Positions 1-7,603 of a stretch of 64,000 nt of DNA are shown one piece after another. Both the position numbers and the translations under genes were made by a program. Below the pieces are notes generated by a model that was given only the letters and a program-made list of their open reading frames with translations, did not search any database and was not told the DNA's origin. Every line of letters starts with the position of its first letter. The first letter of the stretch is position 1. Source of the stretch: JBGSTR01 sp963707135 (GTDB taxonomy: Bacteria; Pseudomonadota; Gammaproteobacteria; Chromatiales; Chromatiaceae); assembly GCA_963707135.1 (NCBI GenBank), contig CAVPOY010000013.1, forward strand, positions 186,001 through 250,000, in the 5' to 3' direction.

Positions 1-1
1 C

Positions 2-274
2 TACGAGGTGGCCTTTTGGGGCAAGGTCGTGCATCCCCTGCTCACGCTGTCGATGATCTTCGTCTCAGTCCCGATCCTGCTCGGTTCGGCCCGCAGCAGC
101 GGGATGGGCTCGCGACTCTTCTTTGGTGTGCTGGTTGGCATCGGCTACTACCTGGTCAGCCGCACCTTCACCTATCTGTCGCTGCTCTACGATCTGAGCC
201 CCCTCGTTGCTGCCGTACTTCCACCGCTGCTGTTCGTGCTGGGTGCCCTCTTGGTGCTGCGGCGGGTGGGTTGA
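2..274 (+). CDS. lptG: LptG C-terminus (LPS export permease), 5' truncated by window edge
   Basis: About the last 90 residues of an LptF/LptG-type permease, read in frame from base 2 to the TGA at 272-274. LptG is an inner-membrane subunit of the LptB2FG ABC transporter that lifts lipopolysaccharide from the membrane into the periplasmic bridge. Visible are a short cytoplasmic piece with the family-typical FWGK start, then three hydrophobic segments (PLLTLSMIFVSVPILL, LFFGVLVGIGYYLVSRTF, LVAAVLPPLLFVLGALLVL) ending in a short basic tail, which is the normal LptG end. The rest lies left of the window. The next gene converges on it from the other strand. LptF has a similar C-terminus, but LptG is favoured because the gene ends the cluster. 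Confidence 0.85.
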   Translation, partial: YEVAFWGKVVHPLLTLSMIFVSVPILLGSARSSGMGSRLFFGVLVGIGYYLVSRTFTYLSLLYDLSPLVAAVLPPLLFVLGALLVLRRVG

Positions 275-318
275 GCGCGCGCCGGACCTTTTCGGGCCGG
301 CAGCCTGTATCGCGAGTC

Positions 319-807
319 TTAGGACCCTTCCTTGGGTCGGGGATTGGCGCGCGAATCTCGCGGGACGACCACGGGGCGCGTCCGGGACAATCGGTCGTGC
401 CAGGTTAGGTCGTCCCGATCCACGAGGCACCAAAAGAGGCCGAGTCCGGCCGGAAGCAGGCTCAACAGGGCCCAGCCGAATCGGCGCGCGGCATCGCCGA
501 CGCTCGGGGGCTCACCGTCGTCTCGGGTCAGGCGCATCCGCCACGCGCGCATCCCAAGCGTCTGGCCCCCGTGGGTCCAGAAATACAGGTAAAAGCCCGC
601 GATCCAGGCGAGCAGGTAGAGCTGGAGCAGTATTCCGTGAGCCCGGTCCTGATGCGGGTAGGGTTCGCCGGTCGCGACCTCGTAGAGAATGACCGGGGGC
701 GCGAGGGCCAGCATGAGGACCCCGAGCAGCAGCAGGCTGTCGTAGAGCATCGCCCCCAGCCGACGGCTCAGGGACGCTGTAGGGGTCGGGCGAGGGGGCT
801 GCTGCAT
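319..807 (-). CDS. RDD family membrane protein
   Basis: A 162-residue inner-membrane protein of the RDD family. Residues 15-35 carry the family start (RRLGAMLYDSLLLLGVLML, with the conserved Arg and Asp), a second hydrophobic stretch lies at about 62-80 (LQLYLLAWIAGFYLYFWTHGG) followed by the QTLGMRAWRMRL loop, and a third at about 110-130 ends in DRDDLTWHDRLSRTRPV, the usual RDD finish. Some RDD proteins have been linked to sodium/proton exchange, but most are uncharacterised, so no specific function is assigned. Its stop lies 44 bases from that of lptG and the genes converge. RDD genes often sit beside lptFG in gammaproteobacteria. Confidence 0.85.
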   Translation of the reverse strand: MQQPPRPTPTASLSRRLGAMLYDSLLLLGVLMLALAPPVILYEVATGEPYPHQDRAHGILLQLYLLAWIAGFYLYFWTHGGQTLGMRAWRMRLTRDDGEPPSVGDAARRFGWALLSLLPAGLGLFWCLVDRDDLTWHDRLSRTRPVVVPRDSRANPRPKEGS

Positions 808-1015
808 GGGATGCTTTGGCGGGAGATTGGCAGCCGGGGTCGGCGAAGAACCTGAATTGTCCTCGCCTTGCTGCTGTCATTCCAGGATTGCGGGCGCGGC
901 GAGCGGGGTTCTTCAGCGCGGCGGTCGTGCCGGCGTCTGTTCCTCGGCAAAGTGCCTGCAGGGTTTCATCATGCACTTTGCTTGACAACCCTCGCGCCCT
1001 GGGATAGCGTCCCGG

Positions 1016-1122
1016 CCATCTCAAGGGGAGTAGTCGCCCTTCCGCGATGGAAGGGGCACGCGTCAACACACTTGGCGATACCGCCATGGCGCGCGCGGCC
1101 GTCGGCTTGACGAGACCTTGGA
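1016..1122 (+). promoter_or_regulatory. yybP-ykoY manganese riboswitch
   Basis: The sequence carries the hallmark blocks of the yybP-ykoY aptamer in order: GGGGAGTAG at 1025-1033, CGTCAACA at about 1061-1068, and GAGACCTTG at 1112-1120. The outer stem is visible as CAAGG (1022-1026) pairing with CCTTG (1116-1120). This aptamer binds Mn(II) in known cases and switches on manganese exporters. About 200 bases of leader follow before the exporter start at 1320. The element lies outside the duplicated segment, so the second gene copy near 13.6 kb lacks it. A covariance-model search against the Rfam family would settle the call. Confidence 0.85.
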
Positions 1123-1319
1123 CTCGATGGGGTGTCCGGCTGGGGCTGGGTGCATTCCGTCCTGTCCCAAGGTTGATCCTCCCGGCCCCCTGGAGTTTCC
1201 GTGTCCGCTCTCGCCCTCCTTGCTAGATCGCCCTGGGAATCGGCGTTCCACGCTCATTGCGCTCGCACCGCGATCACGGCCGCGAATCGGGCATGCCGTG
1301 CTACCGCCGGAGGATACCC

Positions 1320-1922
1320 ATGGACCAGATAGCCTCCGGGTCGGTCTTCGGCGGACTGACCGTCGCCGCAACGACCTTCGGTTTGATCTTCCTGGCGGAG
1401 ATCGGCGACAAGAGTCAGCTCGTCTGCATGGCCTTGGCGGCCCGTCACCACCACCGGCCCGTGCTCGCGGGGGCGCTGGCCGCGTTCGTCGTGCTGAACG
1501 TCCTGGCCGTCGTCTTCGGCGCGGGGCTCGCGCGCTGGGTGCCCGAGCGCGTATTGGCGGCCGTGGTTGCCATTCTGTTCGCCGTCTTCGGCGTTCTGTC
1601 GCTCCGCGCCGAGGAGCAAGACGGCGCCGCGGAGATCAAGGAGCGCAGCGGGCACGGTGTCTTTGCCACTACCTTTCTGATGATCTTCCTGGCCGAGATG
1701 GGCGACAAGACCCAGCTCGCCGTCGCCGGCATGGCCGGCACCCTACCGGCGGTCCCGGTCTGGATCGGCGCCACCCTGGCGCTCGGCGCGACCTCGGCGT
1801 TGGGCGTCATGGTCGGGCGGAAGCTTCTCCGGCGCATCCCGCTGCATCGGCTGCATCAGATCAGCGGCGTCTTTTTCCTGATCCTCGCTGCCCTTGCGCT
1901 CACCAGGGTGTTCCCGGTCTGA
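1320..1922 (+). CDS. mneA: UPF0016/GDT1 (TMEM165) family manganese exporter
   Basis: A 200-residue inner-membrane protein of the UPF0016 family, whose Vibrio member MneA exports Mn(II). It has the characteristic two-fold repeat: AEIGDKSQ at about residues 24-31 and AEMGDKTQ at about 123-130, each the E-x-G-D-K-S/T motif thought to line the cation path, within a six-helix layout. The ATG at 1320 is chosen because GGAGG lies seven bases upstream; reading further back adds a poorly conserved basic stretch. A yybP-ykoY riboswitch precedes it, so expression should rise with Mn(II). A shortened second copy lies at 13601-13906. The oxidase cluster starts about 600 bases downstream on the other strand. 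Calcium/proton exchange is an alternative known for eukaryotic relatives. Confidence 0.85.
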   Translation: MDQIASGSVFGGLTVAATTFGLIFLAEIGDKSQLVCMALAARHHHRPVLAGALAAFVVLNVLAVVFGAGLARWVPERVLAAVVAILFAVFGVLSLRAEEQDGAAEIKERSGHGVFATTFLMIFLAEMGDKTQLAVAGMAGTLPAVPVWIGATLALGATSALGVMVGRKLLRRIPLHRLHQISGVFFLILAALALTRVFPV

Positions 1923-2190
1923 ATGGCGGGGCTCGGCTTGACAAGTCGAGACACGGCTCCGCGGCGGGCATCAGTTGCTCGCACAACGACAGGAAACCCG
2001 CTACAGAAAGGAGCCGCGTCAACGAAATGGCCACCAGACCGGAGCCGGTACTGACAGCAGTCGGAGGATGGGCTGGTCGGACATGCTCGCGTCCATCCGG
2101 TTGCTATGTCTATAGGTCGGTGAGCCCCGGACTTGGCCTGCCATTCCGCCGCCCAGGTCCGTCATTGATAAAGGTCACCGGAGGCTAGGG

Positions 2191-2337
2191 CTACGCCACG
2201 AGCCAGACGCCCTTAACCCCGTCTCCGGTCTTGTCCCCCGGCGCCTTATCCTTGATCCAGAAGGAGAGCAGCATGCCTTTGTAGGCCCATTGCGTGGCGC
2301 CGTCGTAGTGGAAGACGACGCTCCCGGCCGCCGCAGC
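2191..2337 (-). pseudogene. Truncated COG4315-type secreted protein (3' remnant)
   Basis: The reverse strand encodes a C-terminal piece reading roughly QWAYKGMLLSFWIKDKAPG then GDGVKGVWLVA before a stop, clearly homologous to the end of the intact gene at 14170-14544. The N-terminal two thirds are missing and the sequence changes abruptly at about 2337. A CAG-to-TAG change shortens the tail by two residues compared with the intact copy. It is a remnant of the segmental duplication and is unlikely to make a functional protein. Confidence 0.8.
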
Positions 2338-2340
2338 TCA

Positions 2341-2541
2341 TCAACGCCGAGGCCGCACTGCATCTGAGCGCCCGTCGGGCAAAGTCCGGCCGGCAATGTG
2401 CGCCGACGAAACCGGCTCCCCATTACCAGCCCACAATAACGGGGCGGACAGACCCAGGGCGACCGCCACAAGGAATCCCTCGATTGTAGTCCGCGACCGC
2501 GCGCTATCGAGACCATTCAAGCGCCCGTTAAACCCCATCAT
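2341..2541 (-). CDS. Small ORF with signal-peptide-like N-terminus (doubtful)
   Basis: A 66-codon frame whose start overlaps the end of the SCO gene by 14 bases and whose stop falls at the duplication boundary. Residues about 20-38 (IEGFLVAVALGLSAPLLWA) resemble a signal peptide, followed by a short stretch matching nothing I recognise. It may be a small secreted protein at the end of the oxidase operon, the N-terminus of a gene cut off at the boundary, or chance. The overlap with the preceding stop and the signal-like start are the only support. Confidence 0.25.
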   Translation of the reverse strand: MMGFNGRLNGLDSARSRTTIEGFLVAVALGLSAPLLWAGNGEPVSSAHIAGRTLPDGRSDAVRPRR

Positions 2542-3145
2542 TAATTACACTCTCGAGAACCTTTACTAGCTCGTCCCATTCAGCAAGGGCAAACGCCTTC
2601 TTCCATAGTCCCGTTGAGTCGTTTCCCACGATCAGAATGTTAGTATGGCTGTCGGGCTCTTCCACATACTGTCCAAGTTTTGTTAGCGCAAAGTTGACAT
2701 TTGCGGGGTTCCCGCTTAGCAATTGCCAACCTGGTGAGACTCCCAGCGATTTCCCATAGGCAGAGAGCTTCGTCGGCGTGTCCGTTTCCGGATCGACCGT
2801 AAGTGAAAGAATTGCGACATCTCTGTTGAGCCTTTCGCCAAGCCATTCTTCCACCTTCTTCATTCTCGCCATTGTCACAGGACATACGTGCTTACAGGAG
2901 GTGAAGAACGGGTTGATAATAACGATCTTCCCTTGAATCAAATCACTATAAAGCCGCAGCTGTTTACCATCCTGGTTTACCAAAATGGTATCTGTAAAGT
3001 AGCGTGCTGCTGGCGAGGGCGGGGCGGCCGCTGCTGCCGACCCCGGTTTTTTCGAGCTGGACTCCCCCGCCATTGCCGAAACACTTATCGTCAGCGCCAA
3101 CGCGGTCGCGACGCAGCCGCGGAAGAACTTCAGCCTGGATATCAT
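2528..3145 (-). CDS. SCO1/SenC family copper chaperone
   Basis: A 205-residue exported protein of the SCO1/SenC/PrrC family, thioredoxin-fold proteins that deliver copper to, or reduce, copper sites in oxidases. A signal peptide (RLKFFRGCVATALALTISVSAMA) is followed by an Ala/Pro linker and the SCO fold. The copper-binding pair CKHVC is at about residues 90-94 after INPFFTS, and the partner His lies in EEPDSHTNILIVGND near 166. The ATG at 3145 is preferred because GGGAGCG lies just upstream and it places the signal peptide at the N-terminus. It is the last substantial gene of the leftward cluster behind the multicopper oxidase, so that oxidase is the likely client. Confidence 0.88.
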   Translation of the reverse strand: MISRLKFFRGCVATALALTISVSAMAGESSSKKPGSAAAAAPPSPAARYFTDTILVNQDGKQLRLYSDLIQGKIVIINPFFTSCKHVCPVTMARMKKVEEWLGERLNRDVAILSLTVDPETDTPTKLSAYGKSLGVSPGWQLLSGNPANVNFALTKLGQYVEEPDSHTNILIVGNDSTGLWKKAFALAEWDELVKVLESVINDGV

Positions 3146-3275
3146 CGTCGCTCCCTTCCCGCATCTGGGCGTGCAATTGATTAGGATCATTCGGTTCGGA
3201 GGGGAAATCCCTCCGGGACGCGCCGAGGCGACCGGCAGGGGGCGCGCGCAAAAAATCGAAGACTGCATGGGGCGC

Positions 3276-4844
3276 TCAATCTGCTTCGACCCATCCCAAC
3301 AGCTGCGGGCGTTGGTCGGATCCCGGCAGCTTTATGACATGCGCACCACTCGCGCCGACCCGGCGATTCCGCGTAAAGGTGATCGGCGGCGTCAGACCGG
3401 TCTCGAACCGATAAAAACCGTTCAGAGAGTCCATTAATTTCCGCCGCGTAAGATCTCGACCTGCTTGCCGCAGGGCCTCGGCAAGTACCTTGGCGGCAGA
3501 TAACGCGGCAATCGCCGCGTACCTGTCGCTGACCTGGGTGCTCCGATCCGAATCGCGCAGAGACGCCAGTTCGTCCATAGCCCAGGCTTGCCGGTCGCCA
3601 GGCACGGTGGGATAGGCGATATAGACGCGTTGGGACAAGGCACGCGGCAGGGAACCTGCGGCGTGATGCGTCAGAGATCCCGGCACGAGCACGGGCAGCG
3701 GTGGTACCCGATCTGCGGTCGACCGCAAAAAGGCCGCGAGCTGCTCCGCAGAGCCCAGGAAGACGACCGCCGTGACCGGAGCAGTCGCCAGCTCAGAAGG
3801 GTCGAGACCGTCGTTAGCGAGATCTGCCTCGAGCGGAAGGAGGCGCGTCTTGACCCCTTGGATGCCGACCAGATCCGCTTGGGCTGCTTTAACAACTGTT
3901 CGGAGCGGGGGGCTATCCTGATAAGCGAGCACAATGTCGATGTCCGTGTTTCCGAACCTTTCGACGGCGAAACGGGCGAGCGCCAGGAGTTGTTCCTTGA
4001 TTCCTGGGAGGAGGAAGTACACCGTGCTATCGGGTGACGCATGCACCTCCGTTTCCAGGCCGATCGGTCCGACCATCGGCACACCTTGGGCCGTCACCGA
4101 CTGGGCGAACTCGCTTTCGTATCCTGGCGTGGACGTCGCTACCAAGGCGAATGGCTGCTCCGTCGCTAGCCACTGCTGGATGTCAGAATGCGCGGACCGG
4201 GAACGAAAATCCAACTGCTTGGAGACGAATTCGACCCGACGCCCGAAGATGCCCCCGGTCGCATTCAGGGCATCAAAGTAGGCGTTGACGATCTCCAGGA
4301 TGGTTCCCGACGCGGGGCCTTGCGCCGGGAGGACAGTGCCGACTTTCAGGGAGGAATCGGTGAGCCCGGGCTCAGGAAGTTCCCCCAGGCGCTTGAGATA
4401 AGCGATGAGGTCGTCCAGGTCCGACTCTGAGATGGCGAAGGCAGGCATTGAAGGATCGGCCGTTTCTCCACCCGGGTAGATGCCCGTCCTGAGAAAACTT
4501 TTTATCCCGGCTTCGTTGAACGCCCCATGCTGCGTACCGTCCGTATGCACATGTCCGTATGCTTTGGTCAAATTCTTCCAGGTGATGTTGGTCGGAACCA
4601 CACCGCTTTCAGGACGTCCCTGCCCGTCGACGCCGTGGCAGCCCCCGCACGCAAGCGCGCGTCCGGTGAGCTCCAATCCGAGCTCCCCCAGCCGGGCCGA
4701 CAAAGGTTCCCCTGAATCGCTGGCTCCAGTGCTATAGATGATCCGGCCGCGTTTCTCCTCAACGCTCAGCGAATCGTGCTGAGCCAAGACGCCGTCGGAA
4801 GAGACACCCGCCCACGTCAGGCAAAGGGCGCAGGCTAAGGGCAT
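3276..4844 (-). CDS. Cytochrome c fused to a branched-chain-type periplasmic binding protein
   Basis: About 522 residues with two modules. After a signal peptide there is a mono-heme cytochrome c domain (ACGGCHGVDGQG at about 65-75; axial Met probably in DPSMPAFA near 130). From about residue 165 a Peripla_BP_6/LivK-like domain begins (LKVGTVLPAQGPASGTILEI, then NAYFDALNATGGIFGRRVEF) and runs to the end. Neither ABC permease nor ATPase is nearby, so import is unlikely; a sensory, scaffold or electron-transfer role is possible. It lies between the two SCO genes on the same strand. The start is uncertain: 4844 gives a clean signal peptide, but the frame stays open to 4973. Confidence 0.75.
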   Translation of the reverse strand: MPLACALCLTWAGVSSDGVLAQHDSLSVEEKRGRIIYSTGASDSGEPLSARLGELGLELTGRALACGGCHGVDGQGRPESGVVPTNITWKNLTKAYGHVHTDGTQHGAFNEAGIKSFLRTGIYPGGETADPSMPAFAISESDLDDLIAYLKRLGELPEPGLTDSSLKVGTVLPAQGPASGTILEIVNAYFDALNATGGIFGRRVEFVSKQLDFRSRSAHSDIQQWLATEQPFALVATSTPGYESEFAQSVTAQGVPMVGPIGLETEVHASPDSTVYFLLPGIKEQLLALARFAVERFGNTDIDIVLAYQDSPPLRTVVKAAQADLVGIQGVKTRLLPLEADLANDGLDPSELATAPVTAVVFLGSAEQLAAFLRSTADRVPPLPVLVPGSLTHHAAGSLPRALSQRVYIAYPTVPGDRQAWAMDELASLRDSDRSTQVSDRYAAIAALSAAKVLAEALRQAGRDLTRRKLMDSLNGFYRFETGLTPPITFTRNRRVGASGAHVIKLPGSDQRPQLLGWVEAD

Positions 4845-4926
4845 TCGAAGCCATGGATCCCTCACGCTGCTCCGAGGGTCGTCCCTCTCCCATGCGTGGC
4901 AATGGTCATGGAGCACGTCCGTTGCC

Positions 4927-5541
4927 TCAATCAGGGTCGCGGGCCGCGCGATAGCTGTCGAACACCTGAGCAATCATGTCGCTCGAGGGGAATCCGTTGA
5001 GACGTGTCCAGACATCCCGATCGCCGTCGACCACGTACACGGCGGGCGGGTGATTGAAGATGTCCGCCGAGTAGACTTCCAACGCCCTCAGCAAACGGGT
5101 GACCGTCGCCTTGTTCCCGGTCAGGAATCGCCATCCGGGTTTCGCGCCCACCTTCTCGGCATGGGCCTTGAGGCGCATCGGAACGTCGTTGACCGGGTCG
5201 ATGGACACCGTGATCAGTACGGTTTCTCCCGCGTCGTCGTCCGGCAGCATTTCCTGCACGCCCTGGAACACGCGGTCGAGGATCGGACAGACTGTGCTGC
5301 AGCTGGTGTAAGTGAAGGTCACGGCCGCCAGACGGTCGCCGATCAGATCGCTTCTGAAGAGTGTCGGGCGCCCATCCTGATCGACTAGCTCGAGATCCGG
5401 TACATCGAGGTCCACGACGCTCAGCACGGAGGGCGCGGGCACCGCATGATGATGCGTATGGTCTTCGGGGTTCGACCAAGCCGTCACGCACGCCATCGCC
5501 AGCATGCCGGCGATGACCGTCGCTGCCGTGTATCTCTGCAT
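4927..5541 (-). CDS. Second SCO1/SenC family protein
   Basis: A 204-residue exported SCO protein, distinct from the one at 2528-3145. It has a signal peptide (RYTAATVIAGMLAMACVTAW), then a His-rich stretch EDHTHHHAVP near residue 30 that could hold a metal. The SCO domain carries CSTVC (about 98-102) in TFTYTSCSTVCPILDRV, and the third ligand is probably the His of NHPPAVYVVDGD near 178. Start at 5541 is chosen for the signal peptide. The preceding beta-propeller gene stops 13 bases upstream, so they are probably co-transcribed. Two SCO proteins in one cluster suggest separate reductase and metallochaperone roles, which is inference. Confidence 0.88.
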   Translation of the reverse strand: MQRYTAATVIAGMLAMACVTAWSNPEDHTHHHAVPAPSVLSVVDLDVPDLELVDQDGRPTLFRSDLIGDRLAAVTFTYTSCSTVCPILDRVFQGVQEMLPDDDAGETVLITVSIDPVNDVPMRLKAHAEKVGAKPGWRFLTGNKATVTRLLRALEVYSADIFNHPPAVYVVDGDRDVWTRLNGFPSSDMIAQVFDSYRAARDPD

Positions 5542-5554
5542 GGGCCTCACTCCG

Positions 5555-7492
5555 TTACCTTTGGTCTGAATCGGTGTTCGCGGTCGCGCGAACCGAGACA
5601 TAAGGCAGATCGGTGAAATCCAGCCCGAGTGACGCTACACCCACCGAAACAAGATAGACCCCCGGTTGATCCGGCAAGAGGTCTACCTCGTAGCGTCCGT
5701 CGCCCAGCGCCCTCGCGCGCTCGCGGGTTTGCCAGTTAAACGGTGGACGCGTCGCCAACACGGTCACATCATCCAGGGCCGACACCGACGTCTCGTCCCC
5801 GGTGGACGTCAGACTGAACCTCAAGGTGAAGGGCTCTCCCACGCTGACGCGTGGCTTCTGGTCCAGGAAATTCAGCTCGAACTCCTGTTCGTTTCCTGAA
5901 GCGACCGCCGGATCGGGCGCGGCCTCGAAGCTGAAGCAGTGGTGCACCGCGGGAGAGTCCACCAAGAAGGCAACACGGTAGCTGCCGGCCTTGGGAACCC
6001 GGATGCGGGCGCCGTAGACCCCCTTGTCAACTTCCCTGAGGCTGCGATCCACCACTCCGACGGCTCGCGGCACGCGGCCGTAGGCGGAATACGACCCCAT
6101 GGGAGCGATCATGCCTTCCATGTAGTAGTAAACCATTCGGTCCGCGGGGTTGGCGCTGACCACCGCGGTCCACTCACCTGTGGGCGAGATCGCATCCGCG
6201 AGCGCCGGAAAAGGGTAATCGCCAGGGGCGCCGTTGCCCAAAGGGATCTGCTTCAGGCCGAGCGCCTCGGGCTTGCCGAGCTGGGCCAGCGGCACGAGGG
6301 TGACTTCCGCTGTGCCCAGGTGCCGCACATAGGCGTAGTTACTGGTGAACGCGACTTGGTGCGGCTGGTCGCCGACATCGAGTCGGTGCGCGATCGCGCC
6401 CGTGGAGGCGTCGACGACCGTGACCTGATCCCGCTCAAGGTTGGCCGCGAAGCCCCAGCGCCCATCCGGTGAGAAGCGCAGCGCCACGAGCCCGGGCGCG
6501 GTCTCGATGCTCCCGCTGACCTCCTGGCGCTTCGCGTCCACGACGGTGATGCGCCCGCCCTGAGAGGCAACGTAGATCCGGTCGCTCATGGGCGAGAACG
6601 CTATCGCGACCGGGTTCCCAGTGGCTGGGAGGTCTTTGGTCTTTGTCAGGGTCTGGGTGTCGATGACCGAAATGGTGCCGGCGAGACTGTTGGTGACAAA
6701 GGCGGACAGGCTGTCGGCGGAAAACGCGATCTCGTGGTGGCCCACCCCAGTGGGAACGAAACCGACCACCTCAAGGCTCTGCGCATCGATCACGGTGACG
6801 CCGCTTTTGCCCCCGGTCCTGCTGTCATTGCCAACCCAAAGGTAGCGGCCATCGGGCTGCAGGGCGATGCGGACCGGCTTCTCGCCCACAGCGAGGGTCT
6901 GTTCCACCATGAAATCACCCAGGTCGACCACCGCGACCGCGTCGGACCGCGGCATCGTGACGAACAGGCGTTCGCCATCCGCGCTGAAAGCCCAGTCCTC
7001 CCCCCGGTCCTTCATGACGACCATGGCGTACAGTTGCGTGATCCCGTTGACGCCCAAGAGGGGATCGACGACGGAGATCGTCTGATCGTTGTTCATCACC
7101 AGCAGGAAAAACTTGTTCAGATCGATGTCCGCCTGCAGGCTGAGCAGGCCCTGCAGATGACGCGAAACCTGTTCGCGGCAGTCGAGCCCTTCACCGAGGC
7201 CGCCGTTCCTGGTGATCCAGACGGCCGGCTCGAGGGCGGGGATGGGGGCGCCGCTTGCCGCATCTGTGATGCGGAAGCGCACGTCGGCGTAGGCGCCTTC
7301 GAGGATGGGCTCGGACTCGCCCTGCCTCGATTCGGGCGCCGCGATCTCGAAGGCCACCCGGAGGCCCTTCTTCACGACCGCGTTTAGGTCGGGACCGTCA
7401 GTGGTCGAGTCCGTCGCCGGCTCGGATGACGCGGTCCCCCCGATGAGCCCCGCGAAGGCGATCGGAAGCACCCGCGTAAGCAGCTTGTGCAT
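5555..7492 (-). CDS. Exported YVTN/YncE-like beta-propeller protein with C-terminal Ig-like region
   Basis: A 645-residue periplasmic protein. A signal peptide (KLLTRVLPIAFAGLIGG) is followed from about residue 120 to 430 by repeating blades of the 40-residue YVTN type (for example TISVVDPLLG, AVAVVDLGDFMVEQTLAVG, GVTVIDAQSLEVVGFVPTG, TISVIDTQTLTKTKDLPATG and TVVDASTGAIAHRLDVG). The C-terminal 170 residues look like beta-sandwich domains. Such propellers often bind partner proteins or redox enzymes in the periplasm. It sits directly downstream of the giant multicopper oxidase with an intercistronic hairpin between them. No catalytic residues are recognised. An accessory subunit of the oxidase is the best guess. 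Confidence 0.85.
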   Translation of the reverse strand: MHKLLTRVLPIAFAGLIGGTASSEPATDSTTDGPDLNAVVKKGLRVAFEIAAPESRQGESEPILEGAYADVRFRITDAASGAPIPALEPAVWITRNGGLGEGLDCREQVSRHLQGLLSLQADIDLNKFFLLVMNNDQTISVVDPLLGVNGITQLYAMVVMKDRGEDWAFSADGERLFVTMPRSDAVAVVDLGDFMVEQTLAVGEKPVRIALQPDGRYLWVGNDSRTGGKSGVTVIDAQSLEVVGFVPTGVGHHEIAFSADSLSAFVTNSLAGTISVIDTQTLTKTKDLPATGNPVAIAFSPMSDRIYVASQGGRITVVDAKRQEVSGSIETAPGLVALRFSPDGRWGFAANLERDQVTVVDASTGAIAHRLDVGDQPHQVAFTSNYAYVRHLGTAEVTLVPLAQLGKPEALGLKQIPLGNGAPGDYPFPALADAISPTGEWTAVVSANPADRMVYYYMEGMIAPMGSYSAYGRVPRAVGVVDRSLREVDKGVYGARIRVPKAGSYRVAFLVDSPAVHHCFSFEAAPDPAVASGNEQEFELNFLDQKPRVSVGEPFTLRFSLTSTGDETSVSALDDVTVLATRPPFNWQTRERARALGDGRYEVDLLPDQPGVYLVSVGVASLGLDFTDLPYVSVRATANTDSDQR

Positions 7493-7534
7493 GAATGTCT
7501 GGCCTCGTGATGAATTCTGCCGGGCTTGCCAGCA

Positions 7535-7566
7535 GCCGAGTGCAGGCCTTGCGGCCCGCACTCGGC
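7535..7566 (-). terminator. Long intercistronic hairpin after the oxidase gene
   Basis: A perfect nine-base stem, GCCGAGTGC (7535-7543) with GCACTCGGC (7558-7566), encloses an inner GGCC/GGCC stem with a TTGC loop. It lies between the oxidase stop at 7604 and the beta-propeller start at 7492. No T-run follows on either strand, so it is not a classic intrinsic terminator; it could set relative expression by pausing or by protecting the upstream mRNA. Confidence 0.5.
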
Positions 7567-7603
7567 CTTCAGCTACACGGATGAGCAGGGAGCGATCGGT
7601 CCC

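Larger units (their letters stand above)
1185..2337 (+). repeat. Segmental duplication, copy 1
   Basis: This stretch is recognisably similar to 13466-14330, including non-coding DNA: the leader just before the exporter gene (GCTAGATCGCCCTGGGAATC in both), the exporter gene, the spacer after it (GGGGCTCGGCTTGAC in both) and the start of a minus-strand COG4315 gene. In this copy the exporter is full length while the COG4315 gene is cut off at about 2337. In the other copy the reverse holds. Similarity ends near 2337, where unrelated sequence leading into the SCO/oxidase cluster begins. The boundaries were judged by eye. Confidence 0.8.
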
